The position numbers and the translations under genes were made by a program. Positions 34,150 through 47,847 of a DNA stretch of 64,000 nt are shown piece by piece. The stretch lies in NCBI RefSeq assembly GCF_902167145.1, contig NC_050102.1, positions 3,844,001 through 3,908,000 of the forward strand, read 5' to 3'. The notes beneath the pieces are model-generated. The model ran no database searches. It was not told where the DNA came from and was given only the letters and a program-made list of their open reading frames with translations. This DNA comes from Zea mays. Its lineage: Eukaryota > Streptophyta > Magnoliopsida > Poales > Poaceae. The stretch's first letter is position 1. Every line of letters starts with the position of its first letter.

Positions 34150-34189
34150 GAGCCCTGGGCTTCCAATAACAGAGGAAGCCCAGGCTAGT

Positions 34190-35428
34190 CAATATGCTCA
34201 TTTGGGTTGAATCACCGGGTCAACAGTTCCCAGTTACGGCGCCGTTACACCGTTTCCTCCGTCAGCCACGTATCCCATGTTTCCGGTTTCTAAAACTGTC
34301 TTCGCGCAATCAACTCAGACAAACCCGCGCCAATAGGAAGAAAACCCCAGTCGCCGCGCCGTCTTTCCTTGCGTCTGAGGCGACTCGCCAGGCGATTTCC
34401 GCCGCTCCAATCCAGCTAACCTCCTTCAATCTCCGAGCATTGGAGCCCGATTCAAGAGTCAATGCTTTCTGAGAAGTTCCAGGTAATCCAACTTGAAATA
34501 CATCGAGTTTGCCGTCGATTTTTGAAGCATTTTTTGTCCATTGAAGTGGATTTGATTGTAACCCTTATTCTTCAGCTAAATGTGTGATTTGTATCCGTTT
34601 ATACATCTCTCTAATCGGGTCATTGCAACGCTCATTGCATCTCTCTTTTGTTTAGGAGACCCGATCTTAGAGCATCTGCATTTCTTCCAGATCCACTGTA
34701 TCGCTTGTCATTCATAGACCTAGACAAAGGCTGTGGATCAGGTATTTATTGATGAGTTTGCAGAGAGTACCTTTACACAACCTTAGTAACACATATATGC
34801 TTATTGTATTTGATATATATACATATCGTCAATACTGTTTATGCACATTTACTTGAATCATTTTTTTACACATCTGTTTTATTATATATATAATATACTT
34901 ACTGGATTTGATATATATACATATCGTCAGTACTGTGTATGCTCATTTGTACATATGTTTATGAACATTGCGCGATATAAATAGCATATTTGCATTGTTC
35001 TATTTACTTGAATCAGTAGTTTACACTCCTGTTTATTATATATAAATACATACAGATACTGTTATCTATGCAAAAGTTATTTAAATATTCAGGTTTGAAT
35101 ATCAGGTAAATGTGTATATTACTATGAACCAGTTATTAAAATATGTTGTATAGTTAGTTGATGCAAAAAAGGCACTTATTTTATCATGCTCCAGTTGCAA
35201 TTATATGAAACATTAAATCAATCTTTATGTTTGTATATAACCATTGTTCATTAAATGTTTGTCATATAAATGGAAAAGGTAGTTTAAGTTATGTAACTCC
35301 ATTTAGTATTATGTAGTATGCATTGTAGATAGTTATAGTAAAAATTAGATTTTTTTGACATATTAACATGCATACATCATTGTATTTAAAAACAACTTTT
35401 TTTCAACAGATTTTATCAGTGTTTAATC
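34190..35428. other. Left subterminal region of MULE B with about 98-bp duplication
   Basis: No gene. From 34200 to 34480 the sequence is a GC-moderate leader-like stretch, then AT-rich. GATATATATACATATCGTCA occurs at 34812 and 34910 with similar flanks (CAATACTGTTTATGC / CAGTACTGTGTATGC), a direct repeat of about 98 bases. Further TTACTTGAATCA and TTTACAC words repeat around it. Confidence 0.6.
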
Positions 35429-36219
35429 ATGAGATCTGTTGATCGCCCTCCAACTAATCCAAAAAGACTAACCATTGTGTCAAGTCAGGAGGTTTTTTCA
35501 GTTGACATTTCCAGACGAACTCGATCTAGCAGCTCAAGTCATCAGGATGATAACCCACATAATCAGAAGCAGACTGAGCCACAACCAGCACCAGTTCATC
35601 GTTTTCGCAGAAAGGTCCTAGCTTGTCGTGTTAAAAGAAATCCTCCTGCTCCATCCACACTGTCCGATGACGATTTCATAGATGTTCCATCTTTGAAGTG
35701 CCAATTCAGACCAGCCTCACCTTCCCCTTCAGAAAAAACAGTTCTAAGAAGATAAAAGTCCCTTCCCCACAAGTTCCGACTGTGAAAAGCAGTCCAAAGT
35801 CTAATATCATTACAAAAAATGCTCTCCTAAACAGAAGACTCCTAGAAAATCCCAGGTATTATGTATATATTTCTGTTTATTTATGTGTTAATTTTGGTGC
35901 CCAATCAATTTTGTATTTTACCCCACGTTACATTTATGTATATTATTATCTCAAAGTATGTTGTTTATTTTTTTAGCGTTGTAGACTAGTTATTACAAGT
36001 CTCTAATAAATATCACTTGTATGTAGATATAGTATCCTTAGTTATAACAATATATATACTTTGTGTATTAATGCATATTCATTTATGCTTTCAGAAATTG
36101 AATATCCGCTGCATTCCTTATGATGTTATTGTCTCATCTTGGATAATGAGCGATCGGCAGCGCGATGCTGTCGCAAGGTTGGGATTTTCTAGTATATTTG
36201 ATTTGCGAACTGATGCCTT

Positions 36220-36224
36220 AGAGA
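36220..36224. repeat. Target site duplication, left copy (AGAGA)
   Basis: AGAGA precedes TGTCACACCC of the left LTR. The second copy is at 47843-47847. The duplicated bases are codons of the ULP1-like exon 2. Confidence 0.9.
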
Positions 36225-39200
36225 TGTCACACCCGGCTTTAAGGAACAAAGCCAGGTGCATCTCATACATGCGCCAAGAAGACAACATATATAATAACAG
36301 AGTGTATAGAGATAAATGTCACAATAATCAGAGTACTTATTACATAGCGGAAGACTTATTACAAAATAAAAGAATAAATATAAAACGAACTAAGGATCGT
36401 CGGCGCCAATGTCAACTGAGAAACGCCACCTAGATCAGATCATACTCCTCGCCTTGTGGCTCCTCCTAAACTACCAGTTCTTCTCCTGTGGGGGGGTGTG
36501 AGACAGCAAGGGTGAGCTCACACATGATCATAGCTCAACAAGTTGTGGGGAACCAGTGGACATAAACTCACAAAGGTGTGAGTTCATGTGATGTGTAAGG
36601 CTAATCAATGATAGGGGTTAAAGCTGAGCATTGCTTTTAAGTTGTTGGTCAAACTTTTATTAGCAGTTACTAAGTGTAAGTAAATACCAAACCATAAGTA
36701 AAGTAATAGAACAAAATTAATAATAAACCCATGCAATGCAAATGACAAAATTGAGTTTAAGTTCCATAATTTAAAAATCAGAGAGTCCTGAGCTGCTCAT
36801 GACCGTGAGCTCGGCTAGTATACCAGTTTTACACTCTGCAGAGGTTGTACCCTTTACCCACAAGTCATGTTACCCATCTACCAAGGGATCGCGACTTCCC
36901 ATACACCTCTATCGAGGAGGCGAGGCAGGGTAACACTACGAGGCCTTTACAAAGTTCCACTAGCTTCAGAAAACCCGCTACAGTTTATATGAAGTTCCAA
37001 TGCAGGGTTCTTGTCTGACCACCATCGCTGCAAAATCAACCAAGGACCTCCCTACACTGACCACTCCCCTACTGCCCTTGCCCCTTTCGGGTAAGGTAGT
37101 CTTCCACTAGCTTTCCTAATTAGTCAGCCAAGGGCGTCCCATTAAACCCTTGTGGTGGCACGTGTTACTCAAGTTAAGCTCTATGTTCCAATTAACATTA
37201 ATGATCTCAACATGAACATAAATAGAATAACAAAAAGAATTGGAACATAGAGGTAATAAATGATTATCCCGAAACCATATAAAGCAATAGCAAACTACCC
37301 AAGTGATTCAGGGGTAAACAAGGTAATAAGATAAACAATCTAGGGTGACCTATTGGGTCCCATCAAAATTAACCTATGCATGGATAAGTGATATTAAAGA
37401 ACATTATTAGGTAAAAAGTGGTCAAGGGCACAACTTGCCTTCAATGAGCTCCTGCTCAGCTACTTCAACCTGCTGCTCACCAGGATCCTCGGTCACGGGC
37501 TCTTCTACTCGCCACAATACAAACAAGCACAGTGCATATAGAGAAATTAACATTACACCAAACATATAAACAAAATACACAGTAATAATCTACACATTAA
37601 AATAAAATTCTAGGAACAGGAATCATAATTTTTGGAGTTATAGATTTTAAGTTATGAATTTTCAAAGGTTTTATCTGTTTAAAATAAGATTAAATGAGAT
37701 ATTAATTTCTTATTGTTTCCATGACAAAACAGAGGCTCTAAGTGATAGATAATAAAATTACAAAATTTTAGGAACTGGAATGGATTAATTTGGAGTTAGT
37801 ATGAATTTTCTATGAATTTATAAAGTTCTAGTAATTATTTTCATGTTAGAAATCCATTTTCTTTTCATTTATTCGATTTAAACCAGTACTGGACTGGGCC
37901 TCATTTACCAGAAAGGTCAGGAGCGCCAGGGTAAAATTTCCAAGACACAGGGAACAGGCCCTGTGGATGGCGGGTTAATTCCTAAGTAGTTCATGGGATC
38001 ATATGAAAAATGAACCAGCGAAGAGGTATCGCCAGATCTCGGCCGCTCGATCAACTACGTACGGTACAGATTAGATCTGGTCTCCTCTGAACCGGTATTC
38101 AACGTGGAGCACAGGATCCAGATCCCACGGCCCACGATTGATCCGCAAACATAAACGCGAGGGCACGATCTCACCCGTTCACGCACCGATCAACGGCTCC
38201 GGTTAACCAGTGCGAAAAGGGATATGCGCAGAGCCATCCTAACCGTCCATCCCGAGATCCATGGTCCACGGCGCACACCAATGCTCCCTCCCCCCAACGG
38301 AGCTGAGCCAGGGCGCGGCAACGTCCATGGCGGAGTCCTCACCAGCGCTCCGCCGAATTCTCCCATCCCGGTGACCGTGTTCGAGCAATAACGTGCGGAA
38401 AACGAAATTGGTAGCTAGGCGAACATGGAGAGGGTGTCTCACCGAGAATGACTACGACTGGAAGGCTGGCCACGGTGCGGTGCGGATCCGCGGCGATTTG
38501 CGCACTCCAATGAGCAATTGCCGACGGTGTAGTTGATTACTTGTCGCGTTCAGTGCCCGGTGAGCTTCAACAGCACCAAACGAAGTCCCCGGACTCCTTC
38601 CCGGAGCACGGGCGACGCTGACGGCTCGAGGCGACGACGGCGGCACTCAAGACTTCCGTGGCGGGTGGCGGCGTGTGGTTTCTGTGCGGGGAGAAGGCAG
38701 GTGAATCCGCGGGGCGTTCAGGGGGGTCTTATCCCCAGGTCAAGACGGACCGCAACTGAAATCCCGAGGCCTTCGGATGATGCGCGACATGCACGGAGGT
38801 GGCCGTCGCGCGGGGAAGACGGAGACGCGGTGGTTGAGGGACTGACCGGTGGGTCCCACAGAGCAGTGGCTCAAGTTGCGGACGCGCGCGCGAGTGAGCC
38901 ACTGGCCGAGCCGGCCCATGTGTAAGTGGCGGATATCATGTTTGCACGCGGGTGGCTAATGGTGGCTTCGTGGGCCGCGCAGAGGGTTTCCTCTGATGGG
39001 CCAAAATTGCAGTCGTGGCCCAGGTAAGTGATCTTTCCCTTTTTCTTTTATTTTCTACTTTTCTTTTCTCTCTTTTCAAATTCCATTTGAAATCAAATTT
39101 AATTCAAACTTTTGGGGCTCATCATTACAAATTATTTATGAGATTAAATATACCAATCTTTAAGAATCTAATTTATTATCTATATTTTTATATCAGTTCT

Positions 39201-39474
39201 CTTCTTCCATTTTCAAAACCTAATTTCAATCTAGGGTATAATTTAACTTCTAGTATTTATTAACTTATTATCCTTATTATTATTATTGTTATTATTTCAT
39301 TTGATGCACAAACATATAAACTCCACATGATGCATTTTCTTTTATTTTGGTATTCATTGGTTTTAATTAATCACTCTCAATTATCTGTGTGCTCTTTTTC
39401 TTTTATGATGCAAATAAGGCACATAACATAAGGGAATCGCCATATAAGGCTTTTATACACTTTTGAGTATTACA
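36225..39474 (-). repeat. 3' LTR of the Tekay-like element
   Basis: Plus-strand ends TGTCACACCCGG...GAGTATTACA. It holds a GC-rich block (about 38030-38940) with short open frames that recur identically in the other LTR and match no protein. AT-rich ends flank it. The polypurine tract lies directly after 39474. Confidence 0.95.
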
Positions 39475-39491
39475 AATCCTACCCCCCTTAA
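39475..39491 (-). other. Polypurine tract of the Tekay-like element
   Basis: On the minus strand AAGGGGGGTAGGATT directly precedes the TGTAATACTC start of the 3' LTR. This is the primer for plus-strand DNA synthesis in LTR retrotransposons. Confidence 0.85.
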
Positions 39492-39512
39492 AAATAATCT
39501 CGTCCTCGAGAT

Positions 39513-42500
39513 TTAAGAAGATCTAGGGAAAAGGTGGGGAAAATCTATGCGAAGCTCTTCTTCTCTTTCCCATGTTGCTTCGTCTTCACCATGGTGACTC
39601 CATTGCACTTTGCACATCTTTATCACCTTATTTCTCGTAACTCGAGTCAATGTGTCAAGAATCTTGATCGGATACTCCGTGTAAGTCAAATCACCTTGAA
39701 CACTGAGCTCTTCCATGGGTAACTGTTCCTCAGGGACACGGAGACATTTCTTCAGTTGAGATACATGGAACACATTATGCACATCCGATAGAGTAGCAGG
39801 TAACTCGAGTTGGTACGCCATCTCCCCAACTCGCCTAAAGATCAAGAATGGTCCAATATAGCGAGGGGACAATTTGCCCTTAACTTTAAATCTCCTCATT
39901 CCACGAAGTGGTGACACCTTGAGGTACACATAATCTCCTTCTTCAAATTCCAGTGGTCTCCTTCTATTATCAGCATAGCTCTTTTGCCTGGTTTGAGCCA
40001 CCCTCAAATTCTCTCGAATTATACGGACTTGTTCTTCTGCTTCTTGAATCAGTTCAGGCCCAAAGAACTGTCTTTCTCCAGTTTGATCCCAATACAAAGG
40101 AGTCCTGCACTTCCTCCCATACAAAGCTTCAAAAGGTGACATTTTCAGACTGGCCTGATAACTATTATTATATGAAAACTCAGCATAAGGTAGACTCTTA
40201 TCCCAACTCCCTCCATGCTGAAGGGCACAGGCTCTCAACATATCTTCCAAAACTTGATTAGTCCTTTCAGTCTGTCCATCAGTCTGAGGGTGATAAGCCA
40301 TACTGAAATTCAACTTCGTACTCATGTTCTCATGAAAGCTTCTCCAAAATCTTGAGGTAAACTGCGAACCTCGATCAGACATGATCTTCTTTGGTACTCC
40401 ATGTAAACACACAATCCGAGCCATATATAACTCTGCTAGCTGAGAACCTTTATAAGTAGTCTTGACAGGAATAAAGTGAGCCACTTTAGTCAATCTATCC
40501 ACAATCACCCATATAACATCATATCCTTTCTGGGTGCGAGGCAATCCAGTAATGAAATCCATACCAATCTCTTCCCATTTCCACTCGGGTATCTTCAGTG
40601 GATGCAATAGTCCAGCTGGCCTCTGGTGTTCAGCCTTAACTCTTTGACATACATCGCACATAGCCACATGTGCAGCTACATCTCTCTTCAATCCATAACA
40701 CCAATATTCCCGCTTCAAATCCTGATACATCTTAGTGCTACCAGGATGAATAGAATAATCTGAATCATGGGCCTCTTTTAAAATAGTCTCTCGAAGGCTT
40801 TCAATACCAGGAACACACATCCTGTCCTTGAACCATACGGTGCCTTGCTCATCTTTTGTGAATTCCGGAACTCGACCTTCAGTAATCAGACCCTTAATCT
40901 CTTTTATTTTAGCATCACCAATTTGACCTTTACGAATTTCTTGCTCCAAAGTAGGTTCCACATCAATAGTAACTCCTTTAGTATGAGCAACTATCCCCAG
41001 GTTAAGTCTCCTGAAGTCCTCAACAATCTCATCAGGTAGCTGGGCAACAATAGCTGAATGAACATGCTCCTTGCGACTCAAGGCATCTGCAACCAAATTT
41101 GCCTTGCCCGGGTGATAGTGAATCTCCAAATCATAATCCTTAATAAGCTCCAACCAACGGCGTTGTCTAAGGTTGAGATCCTTCTGAGTGAATATATACT
41201 TCAAACTCTTATGATCCGTGTATACTTGACACTTGGTTCCCATAATGTAATGTCTCCAAATCTTAAGTGCATGCACAACGGCTGCCAATTCCAAGTCATG
41301 AGTGGGGTAGTTCAATTCATGTCTTCGTAACTGACGAGACGCATAGGCAATCACATGTCCTTCTTGCATGAGCACACATCCTAAGCCTTGGCCACATGCA
41401 TCACAATAGATATCAAATCCTTTCTGTAGGTCTGGCATAACCAATACTGGTGGCGACATCAATCTTTTCTTCAATTGATCAAAGCTGTCTTGGCACTTCT
41501 CGTCCCACATAAATTCTCTTCCTTTCTCCAAAAGCGAAGTCATAGGTTTAGCAATCTTAGAAAATCCTTCAATAAATCTCCGATAATAGCCTGCTAATCC
41601 CAAGAAACTCTGAATCTCAGTAACTGTAGTGGGTACTCTCCACTCCATTATCTCCTTAACCTTAGCAGGATCCACTGATATTCCACCATTAGAAATGATA
41701 TGACCAAGAAATGGCACCTCGCCAATCCAAAACTCGCACTTGCTGAACTTGGCATATAGCTGGTTATCTCGTAGCTTCTGTAGCACCAACCTCAGATGTT
41801 CCTCATGATCGCTATCACTTTAAGAATAAATAAGAATATCGTCGATGAATACCACGACGAATCTGTCCAAATACTCCATAAACACCTTATTCATCAAGTT
41901 CATAAAATAAGCTGGTGCATTGGTTAATCCAAATGACATAACAGTGAACTCATATAATCCATATCGAGTCAAGAATGCTGTCTTAGGAATATCCGATGGT
42001 CTGATCCTCATCTGATGGTAACCGGATCGGAGATCAATCTTCGAGAATACTCTAGCACCTCTCATCTGATCAAATAAATCCTCAATACGGGGTAACGGAT
42101 ACTTGTTCTTCACAGTAACATCGTTAAGAGACCTACAATCCACACACATTCTTTGTGATCCATCCTTCTTCTGTACAAATAGAACCGGCGCTCCCCAAGG
42201 TGAGGAACTCGGACGAATGTACCCAGCCTCTTGTAACTCAGTTAACTGCTTCTTAAGTTCCTTCAACTCCTCTACGGACATCCTATATGGCCGTTTAGAA
42301 ATAGGGGCAGTTCCAGGTAAGAGATCAATAACAAACTCAACTTCTCTATCAGGTGGCATCCCTGGTAACTCCTCTAGAAAGACATCCGGAAAATCTCTAA
42401 CCACCCGGATGTTGTCACCAACAAACTCCTCAGGTATAAAGAACATTGCACGCATGGATGAGGAGGTTACTGCAATATTAACTTGAAATCTTTCTCCTTT

Positions 42501-44114
42501 AGTGGTAGTGAGTTCTACGGTACCTCTACCACATGCTATAACGGCCTTTGCCTTTCTTAGCCATGACATACTAAGGATCAGATCTATACTGCTTGACTCT
42601 AATATTATAGCAGTAGCTCCAAATTCTCTACCCATAATGGTCAATGTCAATCTACGTGTCATTTGATTCGCCTCAACAGGCCCTTTAGGTGTAATTACTA
42701 TCATTGGTTTTCTCATATTTAGCAGTGGTATTTCATTTGTGTTGGCATATCTAGCAGACATGAATGAATGTGTAGCACCAGAATCAAATAATATGGTGGC
42801 AGGAATTGCATTAACATAAAACATACCAAGTACGATGTCCCCACCATCCGGAGTAGCATCAACGCTGAGTTGATTAACCTTAGCAATATAATATCCCTTG
42901 CCAGATCCTGGAGTTTGCTGTCTGTTCTAAACTGGAGTAGTAGCAATCCTCTGTGGGCAGACATTTGCATAATGACCAGTCTTCCCACACTTGAAACAAG
43001 TAGTGCATGGACTCTATCCTGAGAACTTCGTCGAGGTGCCAGTGGGGGTAGCCTGTCGAGGAGGTGGAGTCCTCAGTGGTGATTGCTGAACTGGGCGCTG
43101 GCCTCCACCGGTGCGAACGGGTGTACCCTGAGGTGAACTGTAGCGAGGACGCACACTACTGCTTCCTTGTCCTTGAGATATAGCCTTTCTCTTCAAATCT
43201 CCCAGCTGAACACGCTTATGCTCAATAGCCAGGGCCTTATCAAGTAGCCTCTGAAATGATGGAAATGTATGCGCCACTAGAGCATACTGCAGTGGTCCAT
43301 TAAGTCCTTCAATAAAATGCTCCTGTTTCCTCTCATCTTCAGCAACTTCATCAGGGGCATATCTGGATAACTAGATAAACTTGTCGCGGTACTCGCTGAC
43401 TGATATACTTCCTTGCTTCAGCGACAGAAATTCCTTCTTCTTAATCTTCATTAATCCAGCTGGTATATGATAATTTCGGAACTGTGTACTGAACTCTGCC
43501 CAAGTGATAGTATCAGCAGCATCGTGGGCTGCAGTATATGAATCCCACCAGTCAGCAGCAGGACCTGTCAGACGTCCAGAAGCATATAAAACCTTCTCCC
43601 GGTCAGTGCATTGTGCAATATTCAGCATCTTCTCAACGGACTTCAGCCAATCATTCGCGTCCAGTGGATCAGGTGAGCTAGCGAATGTAGGTGGCTTATG
43701 ACTCATGAACTCCCTATGCTTATCTCGGGGTGGAACTGGTGGTGGTGGTGGAGGCAGTGGTACTTGTTGTTGTTGCTGCTGCTGTTGTTGTTGCATTTGC
43801 TGTTGCAGCTGCTGTTGTTGCGCCCTCCTTTCCTGGCGTATCTCCTCTCGCTCCTGGCGCAACTCCTGTCGTATATCTTCTCTTTCCTGACGCATCTCCT
43901 GGCGTTCTTGCTGCATCTGGGCACGCATATCAGCCATAGTGTCCGCCATTTGCTGCATTACCGCCATCTAAGCAGCAACCAGTGGGTCAACTCCGCCTGG
44001 TGGAGAATTAGGAGGATTCATCTCTGCAGGCTGTGGCTGGGGTCGTCTGTATATCCACCGAGTGTGTCGATTAGGAGGCAAATCAATTCCACCACCCCGC
44101 CTGGTATTGACCAT
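39513..44114 (-). pseudogene. Tekay-like gag-pol polyprotein, five in-frame stops
   Basis: Start MVNTRRGGG at 44114. Gag has a Gln/Arg-rich coiled coil (43967-43760), a Pro-rich linker, a gag domain (ANDWLKSVEKMLNIAQC) and a zinc knuckle CFKCGKTGHYANVC (about 42990). Protease [11 protein letters not shown] is at about 42770. Reverse transcriptase has the active site [10 protein letters not shown] (about 41850), followed by RNase H and integrase. Integrase shows an HHCC finger ending [11 protein letters not shown], acidic residues in [18 protein letters not shown] and DGQTERTNQ, and a C-terminal chromodomain ([15 protein letters not shown]). Stops: 43968-43970, 43371-43373, 43014-43016 and 42927-42929 (all TAG) and 41820-41822 (TAA, right after the RT active site). 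No frameshift was noted. The element cannot make a full polyprotein itself. Confidence 0.9.
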
Positions 44115-44575
44115 CTGAGTTAGATACATATGGTAAGAGAATAGTAGACAAGGCAGGTATTTACAAATCAGGTTACTTTGGGGGATTTATTAGCTAAGCA
44201 GATTAATATTTCGCCTACTAAAGCTAATTCAATACCTTATGTTGGTACATGCTAAGATGTCCATCTATAATAATTCAATCAATCAAAGAAGCAAATCAAG
44301 CATTTAGCATCAGCACAATCAACCAATCATTTTTTATAAAGAAAATAGTTTTAAATTTTGTCTTAGGTTCCCTATCTCTTAAAAAGATCATAGTCATAGG
44401 ATTCCAAGGTGTGAAATCCATCTTGTCTTAGAGTAGGAAAGATAAGAGTAACCAGAGTAGAATAGCAAAAGGCGAGACAAGATCAAGATGTGATGAGTAT
44501 AGAATGAGTCAGAGTAAGGTAAGTAGGAAAGGTTTGTCCATTTCTATCTAGGTTTCGTCCTACAGTCAACATTTC
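44115..44575. other. Untranslated leader of the Tekay-like element
   Basis: About 460 bases between the primer binding site and the gag ATG on the minus strand. AT-rich, with no open frame of note. Packaging signals would be expected here but none can be named from sequence. Confidence 0.6.
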
Positions 44576-44586
44576 CTCTGATACCA
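44576..44586 (-). other. Primer binding site (initiator Met tRNA type)
   Basis: On the minus strand TGGTATCAGAG lies four bases after the 5' LTR end. This is the complement of the 3' end of plant initiator Met tRNA, which primes minus-strand synthesis. Confidence 0.9.
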
Positions 44587-44590
44587 CTTC

Positions 44591-47500
44591 TGTCACACCC
44601 GGCTTTAAGGAACAAAGCCAGGTGCATCTCATACATGCGCCAAGAAGACAACATATATAATAACAGAGTGTATAGAGATAAATGTCACAATAATCAGAGT
44701 ACTTATTACATAGCGGAAGACTTATTACAAAATAAAAGAATAAATATAAAACAAACTAAGGATCGTCGGCGCCAATGTCAACTGAGAAACGCCACCTAGA
44801 TCAGATCATACTCCTTGCCTTGTGGCTCCTCCTGAACTACCTGTTCTTCTCCTGTGGGGGGGTGTGAGACAGCAAGGGTGAGCTCACACATGATCATAGC
44901 TCAACAAGTTGTGGGGAACCAGTGGACATAAACTCACAAAGGTGTGAGTTCATGTGATGTGTAAGGCTAATCAATGATAGGGGTTAAAGCTGAGCATTGC
45001 TTTTAAGTAGTTGGTCAAACTTTTATTAGCAGTTACTAAGTGTAAGTAAATACCAAACCATAAGTAAAGTAATAGAACAAAATTAATAATAAACCCATGC
45101 AATGCAAATGACAAAATTGAGTTTAAGTTCCATAATTTAAACATCAGAGAGTCCTGAGCTGCTCATGATCGTGAGCTCGGCTAGTATACCAGTTTTACAC
45201 TTTGCAGAGGTTGTACCCTTTACCCACAAGTCATGTTACCCATCTACCAAGGGATCGCGACTTCCCATACACCTCTACCGAGGAGGCGAGGCAGGGTAAC
45301 ACTACGAGGCCTTTACAAAGTTCCACTAGCTTCAGAAAATCCGCTACAGTTTATAGGAAGTTCCAATGCAGGGTTCTTGTCTGACCGCCATTGCAGCAAA
45401 ATCAACCAAGGACCTCCCTACACTAACCACTCCCCTACTGCCCTTGCCCCTTTCGGGTAAGGTAGTCTTCCACTAGCTTTCCTAATTAGTCAGCCAAGGG
45501 CGTCCCATTAAACCCTTGTGGTGGCACGTGTTACTCAAGTTAAGCTCTATGTTCCAATTAACATTAATGATCTCAACATGAACATAAATAGAATAACAAA
45601 AAGAATTGGAACATAGAGGTAATAAATGATTATCCCGAAACCATATAAAGCAATAGCAAACTACCCAAGTGATTCAGGGGTAAACAAGGTAATAAGATAA
45701 ACAATCTAGGGTGACCTATTGGGTCCCATCAAAATTAACCTATGCATGGATAAGTGATATTAAAGAACATTATTAGGTAAAAAGTGGTCAAGGGCACAAC
45801 TTGCCTTCAATGAGCTCCTGCTCAGCTACTTCAACCTGCTGCTCACCAGGATCCTCGGTCACGGGCTCTTCTACTCGCCACAATACAAACAAGCACAGTG
45901 CATATAGAGAAATTAACATTACACCAAACATATAAACAAAATACACAGTAATAATCTACAAATTAAAATAAAATTCTAGGAACAGGAATCATAATTTTTG
46001 GAGTTATAGATTTTAAGTTATGAATTTTCAAAGGTTTTATGTGTTTAAAATAGGATTAAATGAGATATTAATTTCTTATTGTTTCCATGGCAAAACAGAG
46101 GCTCTAAGTGATAGATAATAAAATTACAAAATTTTAGGAACTGGAATGGATTAATTTGGAGTTAGTATGAATTTTCTATGAATTTATAAAGTTCTAGTAA
46201 TTATTTTAATGTTAGAAATCCATTTTCTATTCATTTATTCGATTTAAACCAGTACTGGACTGGGCCTCATTTACCAGAAAGGTCAGGGGCGCCAGGGTAA
46301 AATTTCCAAGACACAGGGAATAGGCCTTGTGGATGGCGGGTTAATTCCTAAGTAGTTCAGGGGCTCATATGAAAAATGAACCAGCGAAGAGGTATCGCCA
46401 GATCTCAGCCGCTCGATCAACTACGTATGGTACAGATTAGATCTGATCTCCTCTGAACCGGTATTCAACGTTGAGCACAGGATCCAGATCCCACGGCCCA
46501 TGATTGATCCGCAAACATAAACGCGAGGGCACGATCTCACTCGTTCACGCACCGATCAACGGCTCCGGTTAACCAGTGCGAAAAGGGATATGCGCAGAGC
46601 CATCCTAACCGTCCATCCCGAGATCCACGGCCCACGGCGCACACCAATGCTCCCTCCCCCCAACAGAGCTGAGCCAGGGCGCGGCAACGTCCATGGCGGA
46701 GTCCTCACCGGCGCTCCGCCGAATTCTCCCATCCCGGTGACCGTGTTCGAGAAATAACGTGCGGAAAACGAAATTGGTAGCTAGGCGAACATGGAGGGGG
46801 TGTCTCACCGAGAATGACTACGACTGGAAGGCTGGCCACGGTGCGGTGCGGATCCGCGGCGATTTGCGCACTCCAATGAGCAATTGCCGACGGTGTAGTT
46901 GATTACTTGTCGCGTTCAGTGCCCGGTGAGCTTCAACAGCACCAAACGAAGTCCCCGGACTCCTTCCCGGAGCACGGGCGACGCTGACGGCTCGAGGCGA
47001 CGACGGCGGCACTCAAGACTTCCGTGGCGGGTGGCGGCGTGTGGTTTCTGTGCGGGGAGAAGGCAAGTGAATCCGCGGGGCGTTCAGGGGGGGTCTTATC
47101 CCCAGGTCAAGACGGACCGCAACTGAAATCCCGAGGCCTTCGGATGATGCGCGGCATGCACGGAGGTGGCCGTCGCGCGGGGAAGACGGAGACGCGGTGG
47201 TTGAGGGACTGACCGGTGGGTCCCACGGAGCAGTGGCTCAAGTTGCGGACGTGCGCGCGAGTGAGCCACTAGCCGAGCGGGCCCATGTGTAAGTGGCGGA
47301 TATCATGTTTGCGCGCGGGTGGCTAATGGTGGCTTCATGGGCTGCGCAGAGGGTTTCCTCTGATGGGCCAAAATTGCAGTCGTGGCCCAGGTAAGTGATC
47401 TTTCCCTTTTTCTTTTATTTTCTACTTTTCTTTTCTCTCTTTTCAAATTCCATTTGAATTCAAATTTAATTCAAACTTTTGGGGCTCATCATTACAAATT

Positions 47501-47842
47501 ATTTATGAGATTAAATATACCAATCTTTAAGAATCTAATTTATTATCTATATTTTTATATCAGTTCTCTTCTTCCATTTTCAAAACCCTAATTTCAATCT
47601 AGGGTATAATTTAACTTCTAGTATTTATTAACTTATTATCCTTATTATTATTATTGTTATTATTTCATTTGATGCACAAACATATAAACTCCACATGATG
47701 CATTTTCTTTTATTTTGGTATTCATTGGTTTTAATTAATCACTCTCAATTATCTGTGTGCTCTTTTTCTTTTATGATGCAAATAAGGCACATAACATAAG
47801 GGAATCACCATATAAGGCTTTTATACACTTTTGAGTATTACA
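44591..47842 (-). repeat. 5' LTR of the Tekay-like element
   Basis: Ends and internal order match the LTR at 36225-39474, with scattered substitutions and one or two single-base indels. It is followed at 47843 by the AGAGA duplication and the continuation of the ULP1-like exon 2. Confidence 0.95.
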
Positions 47843-47847
47843 AGAGA
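47843..47847. repeat. Target site duplication, right copy (AGAGA)
   Basis: Second copy of the 5-bp duplication made by insertion of the Tekay-like element. Confidence 0.9.

Larger units (their letters stand above)
36225..47842 (-). mobile_element. Tekay/Del-like chromovirus (Ty3/gypsy), complete but mutated
   Basis: LTRs of 3250 bp (36225-39474) and 3252 bp (44591-47842) flank a minus-strand gag-pol, all bounded by AGAGA duplications. The primer site is the initiator-Met tRNA type (TGGTATCAGAG on the minus strand, 44576-44586), and the polypurine tract lies at 39475-39491. Integrase ends in a chromodomain. Total length 11.6 kb and LTR length fit the maize Tekay family as I remember it. I noted about 13 differences in the first 800 aligned LTR bases, so divergence is about 1.5-2%. 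It is inserted in exon 2 of the MULE B protease gene. Confidence 0.9.

Noticed and set aside
38239..38925. Small proteins in the GC-rich part of the Tekay-like LTR
   Set aside because: The same frames occur in both LTRs (also 46605-47212), lie within an LTR and have no family features.
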